A stretch of 53,134 nt of DNA from Desulfonatronum sp. SC1 (lineage in GTDB: Bacteria; Desulfobacterota; Desulfovibrionia; Desulfovibrionales; Desulfonatronaceae). Shown here one piece after another: positions 1 to 7,361 of this stretch. The first letter of the stretch is position 1. Every line of letters begins with the position of its first letter. Location: positions 1-53,134 of the forward strand of contig NZ_PZKN01000030.1 of the NCBI RefSeq assembly GCF_003046795.1, in the 5' to 3' direction. A program made the translations under genes and the position numbers. The notes under the pieces are model-generated. The model searched no databases. It had not been told where the DNA came from and saw nothing but the letters and a program-made list of their open reading frames with translations.

Positions 1-67
1 ACCCCCCCCAACGAAGAACAAAGAACGAAGAACATCCCCTCAGGTCTCAAGTCTCAGCCCTTTCCGC

Positions 68-514
68 TCACGCCGCCCTCCCAACTTCCTCGGCCCACTC
101 TTCAATCTCGGACCGCAACACGGACGGGTCGCCGTCGATGAGCAGGGGCTCGTTGACCAGATCCGCGGACAGTGCTTCCACCTTTTGCCGCAACAGCACC
201 ACGGCCCCGCAGAAGTGTTCGTAGCTGGAGTCCCCGCAACCGAACAACGCGACCTTCTTCCCCTCCAGCTTGGCGTCGTCCATGTCCTGGTAGAACAATT
301 CGAAATCCTCCTGAAACTCGATCTCCTCGTCTCCCCAAGTAGACACGCCCAGCAAGGTCGCGTCGTATTCGCCACCCAGTTCTTCGACCTTGGTATCCGT
401 AACGTTTTTGACCACGACCTCGTGGTCCGACTTCCGCAGCACCTCCCCGACCACCTCGGCGACGTGCTCGGTGTTCCCGGTGGTGGAGCCGTAAACGATC
501 AAAACCTTGCTCAT
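68..514 (-). CDS. fld: Flavodoxin
   Basis: Small cytoplasmic FMN electron carrier that can replace ferredoxin, typically when iron is scarce. The 148-residue protein has the FMN phosphate loop YGSTTGNTEH near the N-terminus, the STWGDEEIEFQ loop whose Trp stacks on the flavin, and the GCGDSSYEHFCGA loop with the second stacking Tyr. Length and motifs fit classical Desulfovibrio flavodoxin. I chose ATG 514 over the longer frame (538) because an AAGGAG site sits just upstream of 514 and family members begin MxKxLIVYGS. It is the last gene of the minus-strand iron region, consistent with an iron-linked role. That link is inferred from position. Confidence 0.95.
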   Translation of the reverse strand: MSKVLIVYGSTTGNTEHVAEVVGEVLRKSDHEVVVKNVTDTKVEELGGEYDATLLGVSTWGDEEIEFQEDFELFYQDMDDAKLEGKKVALFGCGDSSYEHFCGAVVLLRQKVEALSADLVNEPLLIDGDPSVLRSEIEEWAEEVGRAA

Positions 515-594
515 GATGCTTTCTCCTTTGTGACTCAATTACTGTTAAAACTGTAAATATTCAGCACAGCCTGGGAGAACCTCATGCCGTGGCT

Positions 595-670
595 GGATTC
601 CGCCTTCGCGGGAATGACGCGTCTTTTCATGGCGTATCCGAATCAGTCATACCCGCGAAGGCGGGTATCC
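595..670. repeat. Inverted repeat of the CGCCTTCGCGGG family
   Basis: The left arm at about 595-617 (core CCGCCTTCGCGGGAATGA) and right arm at about 647-670 (core TCATACCCGCGAAGGCGGG) are imperfect inverted copies separated by about 29 bases. They lie in the spacer upstream of flavodoxin. Related, more degraded sequence lies at 1568-1657 and 12706-12735, so this is one copy of a dispersed intergenic repeat. It could form a hairpin in RNA, but no T-run follows it. Confidence 0.7.
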
Positions 671-718
671 AGGCCTCATTTACTCGGATGAGCTGAATAG
701 TTACTGAAAACCTTTTTA

Positions 719-997
719 TTACGCCGTTCCCTGCAAACATTTTTTCAGACTGGAAACACCGCATGAATGCAGCATATGCACGGGGATGTTCCGGGTCTTG
801 GCCACCTGCATGGCCTCGTTGCGGGCCTGGTGAGAGACTTTGTTGGTAAAGATAATGATCATTTCACTGTCCCCCAGAGAGGAGGCGATGGAGTTTTCCT
901 TGCCGGTAAAAATTTTCAGACTGATCCCCGCTTTTTTGGCGGTCTGCAGATAATTCGGCTTCAGACGGTCCATGCCGCCGATCAATGTCGCGCACAT
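719..997 (-). CDS. DUF2325 domain protein
   Basis: Small (92 aa) cytoplasmic protein with the DUF2325 pattern: an N-terminal beta strand followed by IGGMDRLKPNY, then a segment ending in MIIIFTNKVSH, and IPVHMLHSCGVSSLKK. Proteins of this family have no settled function. The fold resembles a small Rossmann-like domain that could bind a partner or nucleotide. The start ATG at 997 has a GGAGA site about 7 bases upstream. It lies between a STAS-like gene and flavodoxin, all on the minus strand. Cys residues near both ends (C2, and C79 and C87 near the C-terminus) might respond to redox or metal, which is speculation. Confidence 0.8.
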   Translation of the reverse strand: MCATLIGGMDRLKPNYLQTAKKAGISLKIFTGKENSIASSLGDSEMIIIFTNKVSHQARNEAMQVAKTRNIPVHMLHSCGVSSLKKCLQGTA

Positions 998-1091
998 ATG
1001 ATAATCTCCAATCTAGTTAAAAATGCAATTGAAACTCGATATCATTCAAAATCGATAAAAGTCTTCTTCATCAATCGAATCAACACGAACG

Positions 1092-1499
1092 TCATCCGTG
1101 ACACGATGATCGATGAGGACTCCCTTCAATCCGCTGGGCGCACTTGCAGACCTTGCATTTACCGGAGCACTTGCACCCGGAAGCCGGCTTGGTCTGGAGC
1201 ACCCGTTGACCTTCCATGGCGACCTGAGCGCCGTTCTTCCCCTTGAAGTAGATCCTCGTACTCACATCCTCGGCGGAATGCTGCTCGAACTCCCTCATGA
1301 ACGTTCGCAACGTGGACGCTCCCAGTGGTTCAACACGCTCCAGGCCTTCAGTGTTGATGAAAAACTTCCGGCAGGCCGTGGCTTCCTCGCGCAAGACGAG
1401 AGCCAGAGAAGTCGCAGAATGGGGGTCCAAAACGCCCTCCAATCGCACATGCAGGTTGCCCATGCTTTTTCTGGTCCGCATCCGAAACGTCGAATTCAT
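1092..1499 (-). CDS. STAS-like domain protein with Cys-rich tail
   Basis: The first ~100 residues of this 135-aa protein resemble a STAS (anti-sigma-factor antagonist-like) domain: LHVRLEGVLDPHSATSLA, then FFINTEGLERVEPLGAST. STAS domains normally mediate regulated protein binding. The C-terminus adds a dense cysteine cluster, CKCSGKCKVCKC, plus a final SSCHG, reminiscent of a metallothionein or other soft-metal site. The start at 1499 is supported by an AAGGAG site 8 bases upstream. It lies downstream of the histidine kinase gene and of a second STAS-like gene (3425-3745). A metal- or redox-sensing partner-switch role is an inference. No kinase-target Ser could be assigned with confidence. 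Confidence 0.65.
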   Translation of the reverse strand: MNSTFRMRTRKSMGNLHVRLEGVLDPHSATSLALVLREEATACRKFFINTEGLERVEPLGASTLRTFMREFEQHSAEDVSTRIYFKGKNGAQVAMEGQRVLQTKPASGCKCSGKCKVCKCAQRIEGSPHRSSCHG

Positions 1500-1860
1500 G
1501 ATGGTATCTCCTTTAAAGGTTGTCCGGCCTGTGAATTATATAACTACTCAGTATACAAGTTAAAGAAATGGATACCGGCCTTCGCCGTTATGACTTCAAC
1601 ATATATCGACCAGCTTCATCCGCCATTCCGGTGCAGGTCGGAATCCAGTTGTTTTTCGTGGTGTTCAACAGCCCTATCATTTTACAAATTTCGCTTGCAG
1701 AGCAGTTTCAAAGATATTATCCGTGGCGGAACAATGGTCGGATTACAGGTTCAATCCACTCTTCTGGGCTTTCGATCCGGCTTGAGAAGGAAGATATAGA
1801 AATTGATTTTTTTTATCAACTAGATTTTTCACTTTTTTTCATCTTCCCCATTTCGGCCAT
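1500..1860. other. 361-bp spacer between STAS-like gene and histidine kinase
   Basis: No convincing gene. Reading frames that cross it lack ribosome sites and family motifs. It contains a degraded CGCCTTCGC-type inverted repeat at about 1568-1657 (GGATACCGGCCTTCGCCG on the left, TCGGAATCCAG on the right) and a more AT-rich stretch at 1680-1860. The STAS-like gene probably has its own promoter here, but no good -35/-10 pair was identified. Confidence 0.5.
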
Positions 1861-2958
1861 TCAGCAGTCATCCTCTCCAGGCAATCGCTCCAGGCTCAAG
1901 ATGCAATAGGCCGAAGTGTACACCCCTTCAAGGCTCTCCAACCGAAATTGTCCGTCCATCAACCCGACCAGCTTCCTGACCATGGCCAGACCCAGCCCGC
2001 AACCATAAAATTTCTTGGTCAATCCCGATTCAACCTGATCAAATGGCTCGAGAACACGTTCCAAGCAATTCTCGGGAATCCCCATGCCCGTGTCATGGAC
2101 GCTCATGCAAACCCGAACCCGACCGTTCCTCGTCTCGGACAAACAAGAAGCCTCGACGCGAATTTCACCTGAAGGAGTAAATCGTAGGGCATTGTCCAAC
2201 AGATGACGAAGAATCTGTTTCAATCTTACAGCGTCTCCCAAAAGCGGTTCCCTGACGGAAAAATCCTTGCTGACCACGAAATCCAGCCCCTTTTCTACAC
2301 AGGCTGGAGTATACTTCTGCTCGACATCACGCAGGATGTCGGCCATATTTAACGGTTTGCGTTCCAACTGGACGCAGCCTGGATTCAAGGTGTTGTAATC
2401 CAAGATATCCCGGACCGCTCGGTCCAATGTCTCGCAAGAAACCAGCCCCTGGTCGACGTACTCCAGCTGCTCCGCGTCCAGGCTCGTCTCCCGCAGCACC
2501 TGCAACATCCCTTTCACCCCGTTGAGCGGGGTCCGCAATTCATGGTTCACGGTGCGCAAAAACTCGCACTTAAGAGCCTTGGTCTCATCCACGAAGCACC
2601 GGGCCTCGTCGAGCAAGTCTCTCACGGCGGAGGACGTTTCCCGCGGTACGCGAAGCCGAAACGCCTCGTCTTTCCGCCGGAGCGTCGCATTACTTTCCTC
2701 CAATTCCGCGACCCTGGCATTGAGTTGTCGAACCACGCGGCAGGCATCCGCCGGCCAGACCATGACCGGTTCAGCGGCCAGGCAATCCTCACGAGAGCGG
2801 GCCTGGAGACTGGGACGAACAGTACCGGATTCGACGGCCCGCAGCACCTCTTCGGAAGGCTTCTTCGGGACATCGACGGGCCGCTTGGAACTGCAAACAC
2901 CATCTTCGACAAAGCCGCTCCATCTTCGACGCACCAAAGCGCTGAGTCTGTTTACCAT
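1861..2958 (-). CDS. Soluble sensor histidine kinase
   Basis: Two-component kinase of 365 aa. After a ~75-residue N-terminus without a recognised sensor domain or membrane segment comes a short coiled coil (about 75-100), then the HisKA dimerisation box NHELRTPLNGVKGML with phospho-acceptor His139. The HATPase domain has the N-box HLLDNALRFTPSG (Asn256), G1 HDTGMGIP (289-294), an F-box-like LEPFDQ, and G2 YGCGLGLAMVRKL (318-330). No receiver domain is fused and no response regulator gene is adjacent, so it is an orphan kinase. An ATG with GGAGGT immediately upstream sets the start. It follows the thioredoxin gene by 41 bases, suggesting cotranscription and a signal linked to the iron cluster (inference). 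Confidence 0.93.
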   Translation of the reverse strand: MVNRLSALVRRRWSGFVEDGVCSSKRPVDVPKKPSEEVLRAVESGTVRPSLQARSREDCLAAEPVMVWPADACRVVRQLNARVAELEESNATLRRKDEAFRLRVPRETSSAVRDLLDEARCFVDETKALKCEFLRTVNHELRTPLNGVKGMLQVLRETSLDAEQLEYVDQGLVSCETLDRAVRDILDYNTLNPGCVQLERKPLNMADILRDVEQKYTPACVEKGLDFVVSKDFSVREPLLGDAVRLKQILRHLLDNALRFTPSGEIRVEASCLSETRNGRVRVCMSVHDTGMGIPENCLERVLEPFDQVESGLTKKFYGCGLGLAMVRKLVGLMDGQFRLESLEGVYTSAYCILSLERLPGEDDC

Positions 2959-2999
2959 CGTCCACCTCCGTAATCTTATCGATGTTGGAATTGCGGGGA

Positions 3000-3428
3000 T
3001 CAGCCGTCCAGTTCCGACAATAGTTCGTCAAGGACCCTGGCCACGGCCTCCCGGTCCATCACGCCTTCGTGGCGATACCGCTCGCGGCCCTGGTGATCGA
3101 AGAACAAATGAGCCGGAATCGTGGTCACGCCGTAGCCCGAGGCCGTCCCCGCCTGTTGGAAGACGTCCACTTGGCGGATAAACACTCGCTCCCCATGGCT
3201 TTGCCGGATCATCTCCAGAGTCGGCTCCATGTCTCGGCAGGCCGGGCAATGCTCGGCGGTCAACTGAAGCAAAGCGACCTTTCCCGCTGCACCGGGCGGT
3301 GGTCCGCCTGTTCCACCCCGTGAACCGTCCGATCCAAAATATACCGTGGCCACCAGCAACAGGATCAGGACCAGAACCACTAGCCGTTTGCCGCCCCAGG
3401 CCGAAGGACTCGCCGCCACGCCAGTCAT
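3000..3428 (-). CDS. Membrane-anchored thioredoxin-like protein (CPAC)
   Basis: A 142-aa protein with an uncleaved N-terminal membrane anchor (about 14-33, LVVLVLILLLVATVYF) followed by a Gly/Pro-rich linker and a thioredoxin-fold domain. The active site AEHCPACRDMEP has CPAC spacing (CxxC), and the cis-Pro loop GVTTIPAHLFFD is present. The domain should face the periplasm and carry out thiol-disulfide exchange or report redox state. Its ATG overlaps the stop codon of the upstream STAS-like gene by four bases (ATGA), implying translational coupling. The redox partner is unknown; candidates are the neighbouring Cys-rich proteins or periplasmic metal-binding proteins. Confidence 0.88.
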   Translation of the reverse strand: MTGVAASPSAWGGKRLVVLVLILLLVATVYFGSDGSRGGTGGPPPGAAGKVALLQLTAEHCPACRDMEPTLEMIRQSHGERVFIRQVDVFQQAGTASGYGVTTIPAHLFFDHQGRERYRHEGVMDREAVARVLDELLSELDG

Positions 3429-3745
3429 GCGTGGCTCCCGTCGCCATGCTCGCTATACATCACCGCCTCCCGGCATTCGGCCATGGCTCTCCCCTTGCTT
3501 CCGATGAACATCAACCGGGGCCCGATGCGTCGGCATTGGTGCATTCCTTCCCTGAAGACCGTGCAAGCGAGAGTATGCACCCGCCAGAGCTCCCTGGTAT
3601 CGATGACCAGCCGCTCCTGCCCGGATTCATGATCCCGGAGCAAATCGAGCAGCACATGCGCGGCTTTGCGGTCGAACTCGCCGCGGGCCTTGATCCGCAG
3701 TTCTCCGGAGATCAGCTCCGTGGAGACGGAAAAGTCGTGGGACAT
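3425..3745 (-). CDS. STAS-like domain protein
   Basis: A 106-aa protein with a compact STAS-like pattern: GELRIKARGEFDRKAAHVLL, LVIDTRELWRVHTLACTVFR, and a final strand RLMFIGSKG. STAS proteins act as protein-binding switches, often controlled by serine phosphorylation. No Ser equivalent to the SpoIIAA phosphosite is obvious. The gene overlaps its upstream neighbour by 34 bases and its downstream neighbour by 4 bases, so it belongs to a tightly coupled set with the CxxCxxHxxxH protein, the thioredoxin and the histidine kinase. Assignment is by pattern only and remote from characterised members. Confidence 0.6.
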   Translation of the reverse strand: MSHDFSVSTELISGELRIKARGEFDRKAAHVLLDLLRDHESGQERLVIDTRELWRVHTLACTVFREGMHQCRRIGPRLMFIGSKGRAMAECREAVMYSEHGDGSHA

Positions 3746-4050
3746 GGTGCGTTATCCAGTGCTTCGGAATCAGCGTCCAGCAGCGCTTCCATGAGGCGTT
3801 TACGTAGTGTTTCAAGCTGCTTGGAGCGAAAACTGCGCTTGCTCTGCTCCAGAACCAGAATCGCCTCGCGAATGGCTCCTTCCAGATGCTTCTCTCGGTG
3901 ATAGTCACAAAGGTAACAAGACTGACCATCAATATCAATACTTGCTTGTAGTATGGTCAGTTTCGCCAGGATGCGTCCCTGGTCGTCGACCTTCTTGTGC
4001 AGTTCCGTGATGCTCTCGTTCAGGGAACCGATAACTGAAGATTTGTCCAT
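3712..4050 (-). CDS. Unknown protein with CxxCxxHxxxH motif
   Basis: I do not recognise this 112-aa protein. It has an N-terminal amphipathic, probably coiled helix (residues 1-35), then a compact candidate metal-binding motif CYLCDYHREKH (C-x2-C-x2-H-x3-H, around residues 44-54). A long charged helical region follows, ending with SKRSFRSKQLETLRKRLMEA. No signal peptide or membrane segment is present. It is the first gene of the coupled set with the STAS-like, thioredoxin and kinase genes and lies 63 bases downstream of a PGRxR protein gene. Zinc or iron binding is plausible but unproven. Confidence 0.7.
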   Translation of the reverse strand: MDKSSVIGSLNESITELHKKVDDQGRILAKLTILQASIDIDGQSCYLCDYHREKHLEGAIREAILVLEQSKRSFRSKQLETLRKRLMEALLDADSEALDNAPCPTTFPSPRS

Positions 4051-4113
4051 GCTTTTGATCTAACTAAATGGTGAGTTTGAGGAATCACGGTTCGTCGTGA
4101 GCCGAGCCGAACA

Positions 4114-4419
4114 TTACACCGTCAATCTTTCATGCAGCTCACGCAGAACATCCACGACGCGGTCCTCGTTGCCGGTGAACAGTTCATTTAACAAGGCCGG
4201 AGCGACGCGCTCCGGATCGTACTCGATGATCACGGACAGGGCCATGACGTTGACCCGAACGGAAAGCACGCCCGGCGGCAGTTCCGAGTGCGACGCGGTC
4301 AACTCCCGAACCTCGGGCCGGGATACCAGGGCCGGACTGAAAAACAGTCGGATGCGTCCGGGAATATGGTGCTTGATGGTCAGGTAATGACGAAGTCCGG
4401 CAAGATCGGATAGCTGCAT
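4114..4419 (-). CDS. Small HMA-like protein with PGRIR motif (Fez-like)
   Basis: A 101-aa soluble protein resembling a heavy-metal-associated (HMA) ferredoxin-like fold in which the usual CxxC loop is replaced by HHIPGRIRLFF (around residues 18-28). Later strands read GVLSVRVN and ALSVIIEYDPE, matching the second half of the module in the neighbouring ATPase. I chose ATG 4419. The longer frame to 4548 runs through an AACGAAGAAC repeat tract and gives low-complexity residues not typical of the family. It lies downstream of two other proteins with the same motif, which suggests a shared partner or organelle. A ferrosome-associated role is inferred. Confidence 0.75.
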   Translation of the reverse strand: MQLSDLAGLRHYLTIKHHIPGRIRLFFSPALVSRPEVRELTASHSELPPGVLSVRVNVMALSVIIEYDPERVAPALLNELFTGNEDRVVDVLRELHERLTV

Positions 4420-4431
4420 TTTTTCAGTTCT

Positions 4432-4643
4432 TGTTTTTTTGGTTCTTGGTTCGACGTTCTTCGTTAGACGTTTTTGGTTCTTCGTTCCTGGTTCGACGTT
4501 CGTTGCTGTTACCCGGTTGAACCTGACTGACCCGCCCTTTGCTCTCACGGAGAAAAGTGGCGCAAAACCGGATCCTCCGCGTCATTCCCAACAAAGAACG
4601 AAGAACCAGGAACGGCTAACGAAGAACACCGTACCCAGAACGT
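4432..4643. repeat. AACGAAGAAC-type intergenic repeat tract
   Basis: This 227-base spacer between the two small PGRxR genes is filled on both sides by degenerate repeats: GGTTCTTCGTTCCTGGTTCG and relatives at 4439-4505, and the opposite orientation AACGAAGAACCAGGAACG at 4595-4640. The two sides could pair as a long imperfect hairpin. The same motif opens the window (10-35, AACGAAGAACAAAGAACG) and recurs at 9126-9152, so it is a dispersed family. No gene is supported here. Confidence 0.65.
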
Positions 4644-4646
4644 CCC

Positions 4647-5063
4647 TTACGCCAGCACCCGCTTCCGATACCCGTAAAGATGGTAACTCAGGAATCCGAG
4701 AAACATTGCGCCGGTGAAGATGTGCCCATCTTCCCTATCAATGAGGGCGAAAAGCATTGCCAGGCCGAGGCTGGAGAGCATGCCTCGCTTGGCAATGGTC
4801 ATGTTGGCGGCCTTGTTCGACGCCTTGGGCGTAGATTTGGGCTCCAGGGCGGCGTCAGAGCCGGGGACTTTCTTCAGGGCCTTGTGCAGCGCGGCCTCGA
4901 CCTTGGGATCGTCCATGTAATGGATCAACAGGCTTCCGGTACGTGGGTTGTGTTGAACATCGAAAACGCCACCCAGTTTGGCGACGGACTCGGTCAAACG
5001 GTGTAACGCGGTCTGATCCTCGGTTCGAATCCGGAGTCTTCCGGGAATGGAGCTGACGTACAT
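4647..5063 (-). CDS. HMA-like PGRLR protein with two C-terminal membrane helices (Fez-like)
   Basis: A 138-aa protein. Residues 1-65 form an HMA-like module starting MYVSSIPGRLRIR, lacking CxxC and with the strand RTGSLLIHYMDD; the ATPase next door has the parallel RTGSILVFHDE. A Lys/Pro/Ala linker follows, then two hydrophobic segments (about 92-107 and 113-130) ending in a basic tail. The start at 5063 has a strong AAAGGAGGC site 7 bases upstream; the longer frame to 5147 overlaps the ATPase stop and a repeat. It directly follows the ATPase gene. I read it as a membrane-bound partner of the P1B-6 ATPase, by analogy to accessory proteins of ferrosome loci. Confidence 0.78.
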   Translation of the reverse strand: MYVSSIPGRLRIRTEDQTALHRLTESVAKLGGVFDVQHNPRTGSLLIHYMDDPKVEAALHKALKKVPGSDAALEPKSTPKASNKAANMTIAKRGMLSSLGLAMLFALIDREDGHIFTGAMFLGFLSYHLYGYRKRVLA

Positions 5064-5107
5064 CGTGACTGCCTCCTTTGGTAGCGGTTTTCGCGAAACA
5101 CACCCCT

Positions 5108-5134
5108 TGGGGCACGAGCGCGCCGTGCCCCTAC
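5108..5134. repeat. GGGGCACG...CGTGCCCC palindrome at ATPase stop
   Basis: Imperfect palindrome GGGGCACGAGCGCGCCGTGC followed by CCCTAC, with a second arm GTAGGGGCG at 5149-5157. It matches the longer palindrome at 48207-48234 and supplies the TAG stop codon (5131-5133, minus strand) of the P-type ATPase gene. The repeat therefore abuts or replaced the original 3' end of that gene. Confidence 0.6.
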
Positions 5135-7260
5135 CGCATACCGTCATCGTAGGGGCGCAGACTGTTCACCGTGACCAAGATGGTCGCCAGATTGTGGACC
5201 AAGGCCGATACAGCGGGCGAAATCCGCCCGGCCAATCCGAGCAGCACAAGAGCACCGTTGATGCCCACGGCCGCCGAATAGTTCCAGCGCAGCCGGGACA
5301 TGGCCCGGGACGAGATGGCCCTGGCGGTGAGAATGCCGTCCAGGTCGGCGTTGGTCAACAAGACGTCGCAAACTTCATGGGCGATGTCCGCCCCGGACTT
5401 CATGGAAACGCCCACGTCCGCCGCGGACAGGGCCGGGGTGTCGTTGATCCCGTCACCGACCATGGCCACCACGTGGCCTGAGGAACGCAGATCTTGAACA
5501 ATGCGGACCTTGTCCTCGGGCAGCAACTGGGAATGAAATTCGTCGATGTTCAGCCGTCGGGACACGCTGGCCGCACTCTCCTCGCCATCTCCGGTGAGCA
5601 TCAAGACCCGCTTGACGCCGCCCTGACGCAGCAGTTGCAGAAACAGGCCCGCGTCACGGCGTACCGGGTCCTCCAAAAGAATGACCCCGGCCAAGTCCTG
5701 CCCCATACCCACGTAGAGCACGGAACAGCCCTGCTCCGCGGCCCGGGCCACGGCATCCGCGGCCCGGGCCAAATCGATTTTGCCGTGCTCCTGGAGAAAA
5801 TGGCGACTGCCGACCAGGACACGTTGCCCCTTGAGTTTGGAGGCTATCCCGTGGGCAAGAATATACTCCAGTTCAGCATGTTCTTCCTTGTGGGACAAGC
5901 CTTCCCGATCCGCCATGGTCACCACGGCCCGGGCCAGGGGATGCGGGAAGTGCTCCTCCAGACAGGCCGCGACGCGCAAGACTTCGCGGGCTTCATGACC
6001 ATTGAAGGGGATTACCTCCAGGCCCTGGGGATGGGCCTCGGTCAGGGTCCCGGTCTTGTCGAAAACATACGTGTCGGCTTGGTCGAGTTTTTCCAAAAAC
6101 CTACCGCCCTTGATCAGCACGCCCTTGGTGGAAGCCTCGCGCATGGCTGCAAGCATGGTCAGGGGCGTGGAAAGCTTGATGGCGCAGGAAAAATCCACCA
6201 GCAGCACGGACACGGCCCGGTTCAGATTCCGGGTCAGAAACCAGGTCAACAGACTCAAGCCCAGGGTCAGCGGCACGACCCGGTCGGCCCATTGTTCGGC
6301 TCGGGCCTGCAAGCCGGCCTTGAGCCGCTCGGACTGTTCCAGAATCTTGACGATCTTGTGTACCCGTGTAGCGTCGCCCACCTGATCGGCCCGGATGACG
6401 ATGGTCCCCTCCTCCACGGCGGTCCCGGCAAAAACCGAAATACCCAGGCCCTTGGCCACGGCCAAGGGTTCTCCGGTCAACGATGCCTGGTTGACCATGG
6501 CTTCGCCCTCCACCACCACGCCGTCCACGGCGATCCGCGATCCGGCCTGGACAACCACCAAATCGCCAGCGCGGACCTTTTCCAGAGGCCGCTCCTCCAT
6601 CTGGTCGCCGTTTTTGACCCAGACCGTGGGCGGCAAGTGCAGCAGGTCCTGGGCCAGTTGGTCACGGGAGCGCTTGCGGGTCCATTGCTCCAGAAATTCG
6701 CCCAGGGACAAGAGCGTGGTGATGATCATCACCGAGCGCAAATCCCGACGGGCCAGGGAAATGCCGATGGCCAGGCCATCCAGCACGTCGATGTTCAACC
6801 GCCCGCGCAACAGGGATGCAAGCCCCTTGAGCAGAAACGGCAGGGCACGACGAGCGGCCATGATCAACCGAACCCAGGGCGGCAGGAAGGGGCGTAACAA
6901 CAGTCCGGGAAAGGCCAGGGTGCGCAGGAAAGAGGGTTGGTCTGGCGCATCCTCGGCGGTCATGTCCATGGCCGACCGAGCGGAAGACGGTTGCGGCGTC
7001 TCGCTCAGTTCGCGCAAGGCCAAGCCTTGATCCAGAAACAAGCTTAACAGTCTTTCCAAGGCGACGCTTTCGTCATGAAAAACCAGAATACTGCCCGTAC
7101 GTGAAGATATCCGCGTTTCCCGCACCCCGTGATGACCGATCAGGCCGCGCTGGATCATGTCCATGGTGGCCTGGTCCGGAACGTGATCAAGGCGGAGTCG
7201 AAACCGGCCGGGCAAGGCGTGGACGAGTACGACGAGCAAGCGTTTTGGAGGTCTGCCCAT
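5131..7260 (-). CDS. fezB: P1B-6-type metal-transporting ATPase (candidate FezB)
   Basis: P-type ATPase of 709 aa predicted to move a transition metal, most likely Fe(II), across a membrane. The N-terminal HMA-like module carries ALPGRFRLRLD (residues 15-25) instead of CxxC. The actuator motif is LTGEP (261-265). The metal-site helix reads SCAIKLSTP (358-366), the SC-type motif of the P1B-6 class rather than CPC. The phosphorylation site is FDKTGTLT (Asp401) and the hinge is VGDGINDTPAL. It has paired helices before and after the actuator and a C-terminal pair. It is flanked by a small one-helix protein and two PGRxR proteins, next to feoAB. P1B-6 ATPases in such clusters build ferrosome iron organelles in Desulfovibrio magneticus; assignment here is by motif and context. 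Confidence 0.88.
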   Translation of the reverse strand: MGRPPKRLLVVLVHALPGRFRLRLDHVPDQATMDMIQRGLIGHHGVRETRISSRTGSILVFHDESVALERLLSLFLDQGLALRELSETPQPSSARSAMDMTAEDAPDQPSFLRTLAFPGLLLRPFLPPWVRLIMAARRALPFLLKGLASLLRGRLNIDVLDGLAIGISLARRDLRSVMIITTLLSLGEFLEQWTRKRSRDQLAQDLLHLPPTVWVKNGDQMEERPLEKVRAGDLVVVQAGSRIAVDGVVVEGEAMVNQASLTGEPLAVAKGLGISVFAGTAVEEGTIVIRADQVGDATRVHKIVKILEQSERLKAGLQARAEQWADRVVPLTLGLSLLTWFLTRNLNRAVSVLLVDFSCAIKLSTPLTMLAAMREASTKGVLIKGGRFLEKLDQADTYVFDKTGTLTEAHPQGLEVIPFNGHEAREVLRVAACLEEHFPHPLARAVVTMADREGLSHKEEHAELEYILAHGIASKLKGQRVLVGSRHFLQEHGKIDLARAADAVARAAEQGCSVLYVGMGQDLAGVILLEDPVRRDAGLFLQLLRQGGVKRVLMLTGDGEESAASVSRRLNIDEFHSQLLPEDKVRIVQDLRSSGHVVAMVGDGINDTPALSAADVGVSMKSGADIAHEVCDVLLTNADLDGILTARAISSRAMSRLRWNYSAAVGINGALVLLGLAGRISPAVSALVHNLATILVTVNSLRPYDDGMR

Positions 7261-7361
7261 GGGGAAATCCTGAGATAGTGAGGTTTAGGAGTCAGGAGTC
7301 AGAAAGAAAATTCAAAATCATGAGGTCACCCTGGCCGCAAGACGACCAGGGTGGATGATGA

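Noticed and set aside
4419-4548. Upstream extension of the PGRIR protein gene
   Set aside because: The extra 43 codons translate the AACGAAGAAC repeat tract; the family-like sequence starts at ATG 4419.
5494-6897. Long plus-strand frame opposite the ATPase gene
   Set aside because: His/Gln/Gly-rich antisense shadow of a high-GC gene; no motifs and no ribosome site.
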